This document shows positions 16,899 through 25,950 of a stretch of DNA of 64,000 nucleotides, one piece after another. The notes beneath the pieces are model-generated. The model made no database searches. It saw only the letters and a list, made by a program, of their open reading frames with translations, and had not been told where the DNA came from. The stretch comes from SVQP01 sp045650025. Its GTDB lineage: Bacteria; Bacillota; Clostridia; Oscillospirales; CAG-272. Position 1 is the first letter of the stretch; each line of letters starts with the position of its first letter. Position numbers and translations under genes: made by a program. The DNA lies in the NCBI GenBank assembly GCA_045650025.1, contig JAZRQR010000003.1:3683-67682 (forward strand). Direction: 5' to 3'.

Positions 16899-17022
16899 CT
16901 TTACTGACACTAATATTTCAGCTTCAGAAAAGAGTAATGAAAGAAAAGATGATTTATCACGCAAGTATGGTGCCGTTGTGACCACATTTGCATGGAACGA
17001 TCAGGATGAAGGAATTTATATC

Positions 17023-19212
17023 ATGAACGAATTGAAGAGAGAGCGCGTATGGTCTGTCTTGTACAATCCGCAGCAAGACCAGGCAGACGAAAAGATCACG
17101 CGCATCAGCCAGAGCGTCGGCGTATCTCCCATTACTGCCCGACTGCTGTATAACAGAGGGTACGATACCCCTGAAAAAGCGCAAGCTTTTATTCATACCG
17201 ATATCAGCGCGTTACACGACCCCTTCTTGATGAAGGATATGGACAAGGCGGTAGAGAGAATTGCTGCCGCAATCGGGGCCGGCGAAACCATCGCAATTTA
17301 CGGTGACTATGACGTAGACGGCGTTACCTCGGTAACCTCCATTTATCTCTATCTCAAGAGCAAGGGGGCTGATATTGTTTATTATATTCCCAGCCGTGAC
17401 AAGGAAGGATATGGTCTTTGCGAAGCAGCAATTGACGTGCTTTGCGATCATGACGTATCATTAATCGTGACCGTCGACACCGGCATTACAGCCAATCAGG
17501 AAGTCCGCTTTGCTTCTACACGAGGCATTGATATGGTTATTACAGACCACCACGAATGCCGCTCCGAATTGCCGCCTGCATGTGCGGTAGTCAATCCTCA
17601 CAGACCGGATTGCCCGTATCCCTTCAAGGAGCTTGCGGGTGTGGGAGTGGTTTTCAAATTGATCTGCGCGTATGAGATCTACGAGAACCGTCGCAAGGGG
17701 TTGTCCGTGGCAGATGCGGTTGCAACCGTGTGCCGCGAATACGTAGATCTGACCGCCATCGGAACAATCGCCGACGTCATGCCGATCATTGATGAGAACA
17801 GATTCATTGTTGCTGCAGGCCTGGAAGCCGTACAAAACACCAAGCGCTGCGGCCTGGATGCGCTGATTGAGGCATCCTCTTACAATCCCAACGCAAGACA
17901 GGACCAGCCCCAAAAGCGCAAAAAGATCAATTCAGGCTTTATCGGATTTGGCATTGCGCCCAGAATCAATGCGGCAGGCAGAATCAGCAGCGCAACCAAG
18001 GCAGTTGAGCTTTTGCTGGAAAACGACCCTGTTGCCGCTAAGGAACGCGCGGACGAGCTTTGCAAGATCAATACGCAAAGACAAATTGAAGAAAACAGAA
18101 TTGCCGAGCAGGCATATAAAACCATCGAGCAGCAGCACGACTTCCAGCATGATCGCGTGATCGTTCTGGAGGACGATTCCTGGCAGCAGGGTATTATTGG
18201 TATCGTTTCTTCCCGTATTACCGAGAAATACGGCTTACCCTCTGTTCTTATCTCATTTGACGGCGCTACGCGTGGATACGCAAGCCTTGATGACGTAGGG
18301 AAAGGCTCGGGCAGAAGCATTAAGGGCATGAACCTTGTGGATGCCTTGACCTATTGCAGCGATTTGTTGACAAGATACGGAGGACATGAGCTCGCAGCCG
18401 GTCTTTCGATTGCAAGATGCAACATTGACGAATTCCGCAAGCGCATCAATCAATACGCAAGCGAGAATCTGGATAGTGATGCCTTGGATATTCGCTATGA
18501 GGCGGATTGCGAGGTTGATGTTCAGAATCTGACCATGCCCTTAGCGGCAGAGCTGAGCATGCTTGAGCCCTTTGGCGTGGCTAATCCTACCCCCGAGCTG
18601 ATCTGCCGAAATCTGACGGTATTTAAAATCATTCCGCTTGGAGCAGGTAAACATTGTAAGATCATTCTTGCCAAGGACGGTTTGCAGATGCAGGCAGTAT
18701 GGTTTGGCACTCCCGCGGCTACCTTGCCGTTCAGCGTTTCGGATTGCGTTGACGTCATGTTCCAGCTCAGCATTAATGAGTATCAAAACGTAAAAAGCCT
18801 GCAGTTGATCGTCAAGGATATGCGCATTTCGGATGATTATGCAGAGAAGTGCCGCTTTGAGCGCAAGCGCTATGAGCAGATCCTTTCGGGTGATGCTTTT
18901 GCAGCAAACGAAAACGTACTGCCTAATCGTGAGGATATCGCGGAGGTATATAAGCTTTTACGTAGGGAATGCCGCATCGGGCACAATACGTTCTCGCACA
19001 AAACCTTACTATCGACTCTGAATCTGACCTCTGCTTTGCAGATCAATTATATCAAACTGAAATTTATCATTGCTATTTTGGCAGAGTTGAACCTTTGCGG
19101 CGTTAAAGAGCCGGGGGACAACTTATACATTTTTGACGTATACTGTAACGTTGAAAAGACTAACGTAGAAAATTCCGAGTTGCTCAGAAAATTGCGCGAG
19201 CAATGCAAGTAA
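17023..19212 (+). CDS. recJ: Single-stranded-DNA exonuclease RecJ
   Basis: 5'-3' exonuclease on single-stranded DNA used in recombination and mismatch repair. 729 residues. DHH phosphoesterase motifs are complete: DYDVDGVTS (motif I, about residue 88), VTVDTGI, VITDHHE (motif III, about residue 165), and the DHHA1 motif GGHELAAGLS near residue 455. An OB-fold-like region (about 485-600) and a C-terminal extension of about 120 residues follow, as in other clostridial RecJ. I chose ATG at 17023, preceded by AAGGAA, over a GTG 15 codons upstream that lacks a binding site. It precedes relA by 33 bases, the classic clostridial recJ-relA-dtd order, but the apt gene usually between them is absent. 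Confidence 0.95.
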   Translation: MNELKRERVWSVLYNPQQDQADEKITRISQSVGVSPITARLLYNRGYDTPEKAQAFIHTDISALHDPFLMKDMDKAVERIAAAIGAGETIAIYGDYDVDGVTSVTSIYLYLKSKGADIVYYIPSRDKEGYGLCEAAIDVLCDHDVSLIVTVDTGITANQEVRFASTRGIDMVITDHHECRSELPPACAVVNPHRPDCPYPFKELAGVGVVFKLICAYEIYENRRKGLSVADAVATVCREYVDLTAIGTIADVMPIIDENRFIVAAGLEAVQNTKRCGLDALIEASSYNPNARQDQPQKRKKINSGFIGFGIAPRINAAGRISSATKAVELLLENDPVAAKERADELCKINTQRQIEENRIAEQAYKTIEQQHDFQHDRVIVLEDDSWQQGIIGIVSSRITEKYGLPSVLISFDGATRGYASLDDVGKGSGRSIKGMNLVDALTYCSDLLTRYGGHELAAGLSIARCNIDEFRKRINQYASENLDSDALDIRYEADCEVDVQNLTMPLAAELSMLEPFGVANPTPELICRNLTVFKIIPLGAGKHCKIILAKDGLQMQAVWFGTPAATLPFSVSDCVDVMFQLSINEYQNVKSLQLIVKDMRISDDYAEKCRFERKRYEQILSGDAFAANENVLPNREDIAEVYKLLRRECRIGHNTFSHKTLLSTLNLTSALQINYIKLKFIIAILAELNLCGVKEPGDNLYIFDVYCNVEKTNVENSELLRKLREQCK

Positions 19213-19245
19213 CTTGCGGATACAGACCAATCAAGAGGAGCATTT

Positions 19246-21474
19246 ATGCAAAACACTGTGCACACAGACATCACCCGCTTGCTTGATATTCTCAGAGCAA
19301 CGGGTAAAAAGTACGACGTAGAAAAGATTACACGTGCATTTGAATATGCGGATAATTTGCACGAGGGGCAGTATCGCGTCAGCGGTGAGAAGTATATTTC
19401 TCACCCTGTTGCCGTTGCAGAGATCGTGGCTGGACTGGAGCTTGACACAGATTCGATCTGTGCCGCCCTTTTGCATGACACGGTAGAGGACTGTGCAGAT
19501 AAAACCAACCTCAAGGAGATCGAAAAGCTGTTCGGCAAGGACGTTGCGGAATTGGTGGACGGTCTGACCAAGATCGTGACCTTACAGGTAGAGGACAAGG
19601 AAGAAGCACATATCGAAAACCTGCGCAAAATGCTGCTGGCAATGAACAAGGACGTGCGCGTCATTTTCATCAAGCTGTGTGACAGATTGCATAACATGCG
19701 CACCCTGGAAGTCAAGCCTGACCATAAGCGCAGAATTACGGCTTTGGAGACCATGCAGGTCTATGCACCCTTGGCACACCGTCTCGGTATGCAAAAGATC
19801 AAGCAGGAGCTGGAAAACCTCGGTGTACGCTATCTTGACCCCATCGGTTACGAAGAAGTTCGTAACGGTATTGAGCAAAAGTACGGGCAAAGTCTGAATT
19901 TCATTGAAAGCATTCGTCAGACGGTCGGAGCAAAGCTGGAGGAAAATCATATTTCCTATACTCTGGAAGGTAGAATCAAAACCGTCTACAGTATCTATAA
20001 AAAGATGTTCTCGCAGGGCAAGAGCTTTGACCAGATCTATGATTTCTACGCAATGCGTATCATTGTAGACACAGAGCTGGAGTGCTATACCGTGCTTGGT
20101 ATCATCCACGAAATGTTCAACTCGATCCCCGGACGCTTTAAGGACTACATTTCCACGCCTAAGCCCAACATGTACCGTTCGCTGCACACCACGGTTATCG
20201 GTCGTTCCGGTATTCCGTTTGAGGTGCAGATCCGTACCTGGGAAATGCACCACATTGCAGAGTACGGTATCGCGGCGCACTGGAAGTATAAGTCGGGAGC
20301 TACCTCCAAGGAGGACATGGACAAGAAACTGGAGTGGATCGCACGTCTGATCGAAACCGAGGACGATGCGCGTGACCCCGATGAGTTCATGCATGCCCTG
20401 AAGACCGACATTTTCCATGACGAAGTATTCGTCTTTACCCCCAAGGGCGACGTAATCGCCCTGCCACAGGGAGCTACCGCAATCGACTTTGCTTATGCGA
20501 TCCACTCGGCTGTAGGTAACAAGATGATCGGCGCTAAGATCAACGGTAATATCGTCCCCATCGACCGCGTATTGGAGAATGGTGAAATCGTTGAGGTTCT
20601 GACCACCTCTTCCGGCAAGGGCCCCAGCAAAGACTGGCTTTCCATTGTTAAAACCGGTGAAGCAAAGGCAAAGATCCGTCAATGGTTCAAGCGTGAAAAG
20701 CGCGACGAGAATATTATCGAAGGTAAAGCTCAGTGCGAAGCGGAGATCAAAAAGACGCTCTCCAAGGTGCCCGAAACGCTGCGTAACGATATTTGCGCGG
20801 CTATTGCACAGCGCATTGGCTTTGCAAGTGTGGACGACCTGTATAATGAAATCGGCTTCGGTGGCTTGTCCATAACCAAGATCGCCAATAAGATCAAGGA
20901 TGAGGCTTCCAAGTACGCAATTGCAGAACCCGAGGCTATGCCGGAGATTACCGAAACCGAAATGGTTTCTTCTCCTGCAAGAATCAAGAATGTACGCTCC
21001 AACAGCGGCATTATCGTAGACGGTGAAAGTGGCTGCCAGGTCAAGTTTGCCAAGTGCTGCAACCCGTTGCCGGGTGACCGTGTCATTGGATTTATCACCA
21101 AGGGGTACGGTATTTCGATCCATAAGTATGACTGTCCCAACGTCACCAGCATCATTGATAACAGCGAATACGTTGACAGATGGGTGCAGGCAGAATGGGA
21201 GAAAGGACCTGCCGATAATGGAAGCGTCGGTGTTTACGAGGCGTTCATTCAGCTGCACACCGAAGACAGAATCGGTATGCTTGCCGATATTGCAACTGCT
21301 CTTGCTGATATGCGCGTTGCCATCCTGTCTGTTAACTCTCAAAAGAGAAACAACGGCATGGGCATCATTAATCTCAAGGTCAGCTGTAAGAACACAGATC
21401 ACTATCAGTCTATTATGTCCAGACTTAAGAGCCTTGCGGGCGTGGTAGACGTTGTAAGAGGATATTCATCATGA
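19246..21474 (+). CDS. relA: Bifunctional (p)ppGpp synthetase/hydrolase Rel
   Basis: Long RSH stringent-response enzyme, 742 residues, full length. Domains in order: HD hydrolase (about 25-180) with HPVAVAEI and LLHDTVED, so hydrolysis should be active; RelA/SpoT synthetase (about 235-345) with GRIKTVYSIYKKM and YRSLHTTVIG; TGS (about 385-450) starting VFVFTPKGDV; a zinc-finger-like KCCNPLPGD segment near 605; and a C-terminal ACT domain (about 665-740). The synthetase loop has the RIIVDTE-type sequence of bifunctional rather than synthetase-only enzymes. Ribosome binding site AGAGGAG. It overlaps dtd by four bases (ATGA). Confidence 0.96.
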   Translation: MQNTVHTDITRLLDILRATGKKYDVEKITRAFEYADNLHEGQYRVSGEKYISHPVAVAEIVAGLELDTDSICAALLHDTVEDCADKTNLKEIEKLFGKDVAELVDGLTKIVTLQVEDKEEAHIENLRKMLLAMNKDVRVIFIKLCDRLHNMRTLEVKPDHKRRITALETMQVYAPLAHRLGMQKIKQELENLGVRYLDPIGYEEVRNGIEQKYGQSLNFIESIRQTVGAKLEENHISYTLEGRIKTVYSIYKKMFSQGKSFDQIYDFYAMRIIVDTELECYTVLGIIHEMFNSIPGRFKDYISTPKPNMYRSLHTTVIGRSGIPFEVQIRTWEMHHIAEYGIAAHWKYKSGATSKEDMDKKLEWIARLIETEDDARDPDEFMHALKTDIFHDEVFVFTPKGDVIALPQGATAIDFAYAIHSAVGNKMIGAKINGNIVPIDRVLENGEIVEVLTTSSGKGPSKDWLSIVKTGEAKAKIRQWFKREKRDENIIEGKAQCEAEIKKTLSKVPETLRNDICAAIAQRIGFASVDDLYNEIGFGGLSITKIANKIKDEASKYAIAEPEAMPEITETEMVSSPARIKNVRSNSGIIVDGESGCQVKFAKCCNPLPGDRVIGFITKGYGISIHKYDCPNVTSIIDNSEYVDRWVQAEWEKGPADNGSVGVYEAFIQLHTEDRIGMLADIATALADMRVAILSVNSQKRNNGMGIINLKVSCKNTDHYQSIMSRLKSLAGVVDVVRGYSS

Positions 21475-21932
21475 AAGCAGTATTACAAAGAGTCAAAAAC
21501 GCCAAGGTAGAGGTAGACGGCGAGATCGTGGGTCAGTGCAGCACCGGATTGATGATCCTGCTGGGCGTTGCCAAGGAGGACACCGAGGAGGATGCAAGAC
21601 TGCTCGCCGAAAAAATCGTCAAGCACAGAATCTTCCGCGATGAGAACGGTAAAATGAATCTTTCCGTCAAGGATATTGACGGTGAGATCCTGGTTGTATC
21701 GCAGTTTACTCTCATGGCTGAGTACAGACATGGCAACCGCCCCGATTTCTTTGCATCTGCTGCTCCCGAGCAAGCTAACCGGCTCTACGAATATTTCATT
21801 TCTTTGGTATCTGCACACGTGCGCCACGTAGGTCACGGCATCTTTGGTGCAGATATGGACGTTACGTTAACCAACTGGGGCCCCGTTACCATTGTAATGG
21901 ATAGCCAAGTCCTCAAGAATAAAGGAAAGTAA
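21471..21932 (+). CDS. dtd: D-aminoacyl-tRNA deacylase
   Basis: Hydrolyses D-aminoacyl-tRNA (and Gly-tRNA-Ala) in the cytoplasm, recycling the tRNA. 153 residues, standard length. The family SQFTL motif is present (residues about 80-84, SQFTLMAEYRHGNRP) and the Gly-cisPro motif appears as NWGPVTI near residue 138; most homologues have Asp where this one has Trp. The four-base overlap with relA signals translational coupling, and hemZ begins four bases after its stop, keeping the conserved clostridial order relA-dtd-hemZ. Confidence 0.95.
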   Translation: MKAVLQRVKNAKVEVDGEIVGQCSTGLMILLGVAKEDTEEDARLLAEKIVKHRIFRDENGKMNLSVKDIDGEILVVSQFTLMAEYRHGNRPDFFASAAPEQANRLYEYFISLVSAHVRHVGHGIFGADMDVTLTNWGPVTIVMDSQVLKNKGK

Positions 21933-21936
21933 GCAT

Positions 21937-23433
21937 ATGAAACTGATCATAGATGGACAGGCAAACGTATATTACGTACAAACCCTGTGCATGATATTTT
22001 ATCCCGGAGAAAAGTTCTCCGAGGATCAGCCTATCACCGAGACTACGCCCGTTATGCATATCAGGGTCTCCGAGCAAGAGACCGGATATTGTGTGGACGC
22101 AACGCTGAGCCAAGGTGAAAAGAGCGCAAGCACGCAGAAGATTTATACCTGGCGCGACGATATTGATAAGGACAGACTCCTCAAGCTGGCTCTTGGCGAT
22201 GCGGTACTGACCGTTTGCGGCGAGGTGTGCGGCTACCGTCCCTCCTGGGGCATGCTGACCGGCGTGCGCCCCTCCAAGGTTGCAACCGATCTTCTCAAAA
22301 AAGGCGTAAGTAAAACGCGTGTCAAGAAGATTCTCTCAAGTGAATACTTTGTCATCCCCAAAAAGGCGGCGCTTGCAACAGACGTAGCGCTGAACGAGGC
22401 AAGATTGATCGCAACTCCCGGCAAGAAGGATTGTAGCGTTTACATATCCATTCCGTTTTGTCCGACAAGATGTGCATACTGCTCGTTTGTCTCGTATACC
22501 TCCAAGCGTCTACTCTCACTGATCCCGGAATATCTGGCAAAGCTGTGCGATGAGATCAAGGAAGTGTTTGCCTGTATCAATCGCCTTGGACTCAACGTAC
22601 GCACGGTTTATATCGGCGGTGGCACACCCACCATTCTGGAAGCAGATCAGCTGCGCATGCTGCTCTCGGTCATTGCGGAATCGACCGACGTGACCAAACT
22701 GGAGGAGTATACGCTGGAATCTGGCAGACCCGATACCATTACGGCAGAAAAGTTTGCAGTTGCCAAGGAATACGGCGTGACGCGTGTGAGTGTTAACCCG
22801 CAGATTCTTTGCGACGAGGTTCTGCAGGGAATTGGCAGAGCACATAATTCGGAGGACTTCTACCGCGCTTTTGAGCTTGCAAGAGAAGCTGAATTCAAGG
22901 TCATCAATACCGACCTGATTGCAGGCTTGCCCGGCGATAAATTCTCGACCTTTGCTGCATCCTTTGACCGCATTTTGTCGCTTCGCCCCGAAAACATTAC
23001 CGTACACACCTTCTGTGTCAAGAAATCGGCTGAGATCTTGCAAAAGGATTCCAAGATCTACGATATTCGTGGCGGCGATACAGGCAAATGCGTGGATTAT
23101 TCGCAGATCAAGTCTATGCATGAGGGCTATAAGCCATATTATATGTACAGACAAAAGAATACGGTTGGAAATTTTGAAAACGTAGGTCTTGCGACCGAAG
23201 GCAATGAAGGACTTTATAACATCTATATGATGGAAGAGATTCATTCTATTTTCGCAGCCGGTGCGGGCGCTGTTACCAAGGCGGTGGACTATATCCCTGT
23301 GGACGGCAGCAAGCCCTTTATTGCAAGATATTTCAACGAAAAATATCCTTATGAATACTTAAGAAGTGAAAACACAAAGCAAAAGCTTGAGGAAATTGAA
23401 AAATTCTACACCGAAAGAAAATTGCTTGACTGA
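21937..23433 (+). CDS. hemZ: Radical SAM coproporphyrinogen dehydrogenase-like protein HemZ
   Basis: 498 residues. The radical SAM iron-sulfur motif is CPTRCAYCSF (CxxxCxxC) near residue 172, preceded by YISIPF as in HemN/HemZ proteins. YIGGGTPT lies near residue 226 and a SAM-binding LESGRPD near residue 268. An N-terminal domain of about 160 residues with RPSWGMLTGVRPSKVATDLL is specific to HemZ. HemN-family members decarboxylate coproporphyrinogen III, but many HemZ-like proteins have not been tested and no other haem gene is in the window, so the function is tentative. Adjacent to dtd in the recJ-relA-dtd-hemZ cluster. Confidence 0.9.
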   Translation: MKLIIDGQANVYYVQTLCMIFYPGEKFSEDQPITETTPVMHIRVSEQETGYCVDATLSQGEKSASTQKIYTWRDDIDKDRLLKLALGDAVLTVCGEVCGYRPSWGMLTGVRPSKVATDLLKKGVSKTRVKKILSSEYFVIPKKAALATDVALNEARLIATPGKKDCSVYISIPFCPTRCAYCSFVSYTSKRLLSLIPEYLAKLCDEIKEVFACINRLGLNVRTVYIGGGTPTILEADQLRMLLSVIAESTDVTKLEEYTLESGRPDTITAEKFAVAKEYGVTRVSVNPQILCDEVLQGIGRAHNSEDFYRAFELAREAEFKVINTDLIAGLPGDKFSTFAASFDRILSLRPENITVHTFCVKKSAEILQKDSKIYDIRGGDTGKCVDYSQIKSMHEGYKPYYMYRQKNTVGNFENVGLATEGNEGLYNIYMMEEIHSIFAAGAGAVTKAVDYIPVDGSKPFIARYFNEKYPYEYLRSENTKQKLEEIEKFYTERKLLD

Positions 23434-23462
23434 TTACTTACTATCATCATAAGGAGATTTCC

Positions 23463-24368
23463 ATGCACGTTACCAATTACTATTATACTCCCGAGCAAGC
23501 AGCTTTGTTTTTGGCACAAAGCGACGCCGCCTTTGACGCGCGAATTACACAGGCAGTCGACCTGATCAAACAGCGAGGCCAACGCTTCTTATGTCTGGCA
23601 GGCCCAAGCTGCGCCGGAAAGACAACCACGGCAAATAAGATCACTAAGGCGCTGCAGGAAAACGGCGTTGTGACCCACGTGATCTCAATAGACGACTTCT
23701 TTTATGATATGGACTATCTGCTTGCTATGGCAAAGGAGAAGGGCACAGAGCTTGATATGGATTCTGCAGCAGCGCTGGATCTGGCATGCTTTGCAAAGTG
23801 CTTGTCTGATATCGTGGCAACGGGGAAGACGCAATTGCCCATCTTTGATTTCCATACGCACAACCGTGGCGGATACCGCGATTTTGCTTCCAATGAGCAG
23901 GATATTATCATATTTGAAGGGATTCAAGCCGTTTATCCCGAGCTGACCGATCTGATCGCGCCTTACGGTATGACCTCGATTTTCGTGTGTCCCGAGACCG
24001 CAATTGCAGTTGGGGATCAGGTGTTTGAGCCTAATATCTTCCGTTTTTACAGAAGAATTGTCCGCGATGCACAGTATCGCTCGGCTGATGCGCAACGCAC
24101 GCTGGAGGTCTGGCGTGGCGTGAGAAGCAACGAGGACGCTCATATTTTCCCGCACAAGGACGCTTGCGATATGATTGTGGATTCCACGATGGCATATGAT
24201 CTGCACCTGCTGACACCCTATTTGCGTGAGCTTTTGCCGCAGGTAGGTGAGCAGAGCCGCTATTATTTGCGCGCTTTGGATATTCTGGGGCGCATCTCCA
24301 AGATCGAACCGATCTCCACAGAGTATCTTGCCAAGGATTCGCTTTACCACGAATTTATAAAGTTCTGA
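23463..24368 (+). CDS. Uridine kinase-like nucleoside kinase
   Basis: 301 residues. P-loop LAGPSCAGKTT near residue 47, then ISIDDFFYD (the switch carrying the conserved Asp of uridine kinases) and FEGIQAVYPEL (Walker-B-like). This matches the kinase half of clostridial two-domain nucleoside kinases, which usually carry an N-terminal TGS domain that is missing here; the first 40 residues are short helices instead. Probable reaction: phosphorylation of a nucleoside such as uridine with NTP. The start has AAGGAG at a good distance. It lies 30 bases after hemZ and is followed by a hairpin that overlaps the start of the next gene. Confidence 0.85.
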   Translation: MHVTNYYYTPEQAALFLAQSDAAFDARITQAVDLIKQRGQRFLCLAGPSCAGKTTTANKITKALQENGVVTHVISIDDFFYDMDYLLAMAKEKGTELDMDSAAALDLACFAKCLSDIVATGKTQLPIFDFHTHNRGGYRDFASNEQDIIIFEGIQAVYPELTDLIAPYGMTSIFVCPETAIAVGDQVFEPNIFRFYRRIVRDAQYRSADAQRTLEVWRGVRSNEDAHIFPHKDACDMIVDSTMAYDLHLLTPYLRELLPQVGEQSRYYLRALDILGRISKIEPISTEYLAKDSLYHEFIKF

Positions 24369-24374
24369 AATATG

Positions 24375-24406
24375 ACCACCTCTCATAAACTGCTATGAGA
24401 GGTGGT
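24375..24406 (+). terminator. Hairpin covering the end of the uridine-kinase unit and the next start codon
   Basis: A 13-bp perfect stem ACCACCTCTCATA/TATGAGAGGTGGT with a six-base loop. It lies seven bases past a stop codon, but what follows is GGTATTTACG, a poor U-tract. Its 3' arm contains the GAGAGGTGG that would act as ribosome binding site and the GTG start codons of the following flippase gene, so it may control translation rather than, or as well as, ending transcription. Confidence 0.6.
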
Positions 24407-25937
24407 GGTATTTACGAAACAAAATCAACAAAGCTCATTTGCTGCAGGCGCTGCAATGCTCGCTCTTTCGGGTATCATTGTCAAGCTTATTGGCGTATGC
24501 TATAAAATACCGCTGATGCGACTGATCGGCGCGCAGGGAATGGGATATTTCAATACTGCGTATGACGTATACGCGTTGCTTTGCATCATCTCAACGTCAG
24601 GACTCCCGATCGCCATATCGGTTCTGATCAGCCGCTACCCGGATCTGCACAAGCAGATCTTTCGGCTGTCTCTGAAGATCTTTGTAATCATCGGTGCTTT
24701 AAGTACGGTCGTCGTATTTTTCGCAGCCGAGCGTATCGCTATCCTGGTGGGAGCGCCGGAAGCGGCACCAAGTCTGCGCTTTATTGCCCCCGCTGTACTG
24801 TTCATCTACGTGTCGGGTGCGTTACGGAGCTATTTTCAAGCATTGCGCAATATGCAACCTACGGCAGTTTCCCAAGTCGTGGAAGCTGCAGGAAAGCTGT
24901 TATTCGGGCTGTTGTTTGCACACGTCGCTATCCGATATAACGGCAATCCCGCCTTGGCTGCCGCATTTGCGGTGCTTGGATTGAGCCTGGGTATGCTGCT
25001 CAGCCTGTTATACTTAACTATTTGCTATCCTCGCAACAAAGAGATCACATCACAACCCACCACAGAGACAAAGCTTTTGCGTGAACTGATGCAGATCGCC
25101 CTGCCGGTAACGCTCTGCGCACTATTCGCGGGGCTTTCCAAGATGATTGACCTATCATTGATCATGCGACGCCTCCAAGACGGAGGAATGGCGCAGGGAA
25201 GTGCGATCGCCATGTATGGGTGTTACACCTCCATGGTCATTCCGCTGTTTGGCGCCGTGCCGGCGCTGCTGTCATCCGTATCTCTGCCGCTGGTTCCGCA
25301 TTTAGGACATGCAATCGCGAGCCAGGATATACGCGAGCAAACGCATATTCTGCAATTAGCGTTTCGTTGGTGTGCCGCAATCAGTATCCCTTCGTCGCTT
25401 GGCATTGCCATGCTGTCCGAACCGATTCTGCGACTTCTGTTTTCGGATGCTGCGGAGATCCCGATCGCCATACAGATGTTATTGATCATCAGCACGGCAA
25501 TTCCTGCAAGCTGCCTGATCACGGTCACGGGAGCTGTTTTGCAGGCATACGGGCATCCATGGATTCCTATGGCATCCACTCTGGCAGGAGGCCTGATCAA
25601 AGCTATCACTTTATATGTACTGTGTCCAATACCCGGTATTGGCATACTTGCAGCACCTATCAGCACGGTATTTTGCTGTGCTGTAACCGTCTTGATCAAT
25701 TTGATATATATTGGTAAGCATACACCCGCATTTCAATTTTTACGCAATATGCTGCTCGCACTGCTAGCATCCGCCGCCTGCGTTGCAGCTCCGGCATTGA
25801 TTTGCAGAAGCATAGACACGCAGTTCATAAAGATAGCGATCAGCGTGCCAATGGCTGTGTTGCTATATATCCCGATTGCATATGTTAGCGGATTGATCCG
25901 CGTTTCTGACATGAAATCTTTTAAAACTCAAGAATAA
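24402..25937 (+). CDS. MATE/PST-superfamily polysaccharide flippase, YabM/SpoVB type
   Basis: Up to 511 residues with about 14 hydrophobic segments. The N-terminal FAAGAAMLALSGIIVKLIG and YKIPLMRLIGAQGMGYF are hallmarks of the YabM/SpoVB/MurJ-like oligosaccharide flippases that move lipid-linked precursors across the membrane. Order with mazG, rqcP, yabP, yabQ and divIC matches yabM-yabN-yabO-yabP-yabQ-divIC in Bacillus, which supports YabM rather than MurJ proper. The start is uncertain: the frame opens just after a stop at 24396, leaving GTG at 24402 or 24405, both inside the 3' arm of a strong hairpin; the next ATG (24456) lacks a binding site and would cut into the first helix. Confidence 0.87.
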   Translation: MVVFTKQNQQSSFAAGAAMLALSGIIVKLIGVCYKIPLMRLIGAQGMGYFNTAYDVYALLCIISTSGLPIAISVLISRYPDLHKQIFRLSLKIFVIIGALSTVVVFFAAERIAILVGAPEAAPSLRFIAPAVLFIYVSGALRSYFQALRNMQPTAVSQVVEAAGKLLFGLLFAHVAIRYNGNPALAAAFAVLGLSLGMLLSLLYLTICYPRNKEITSQPTTETKLLRELMQIALPVTLCALFAGLSKMIDLSLIMRRLQDGGMAQGSAIAMYGCYTSMVIPLFGAVPALLSSVSLPLVPHLGHAIASQDIREQTHILQLAFRWCAAISIPSSLGIAMLSEPILRLLFSDAAEIPIAIQMLLIISTAIPASCLITVTGAVLQAYGHPWIPMASTLAGGLIKAITLYVLCPIPGIGILAAPISTVFCCAVTVLINLIYIGKHTPAFQFLRNMLLALLASAACVAAPALICRSIDTQFIKIAISVPMAVLLYIPIAYVSGLIRVSDMKSFKTQE

Positions 25938-25950
25938 AGAGGACATAATA

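Noticed and set aside
16938..16982. 14-codon frame (MKEKMIYHASMVPL) before recJ, possible leader peptide
   Set aside because: No ribosome binding site, no attenuator hairpin after it.
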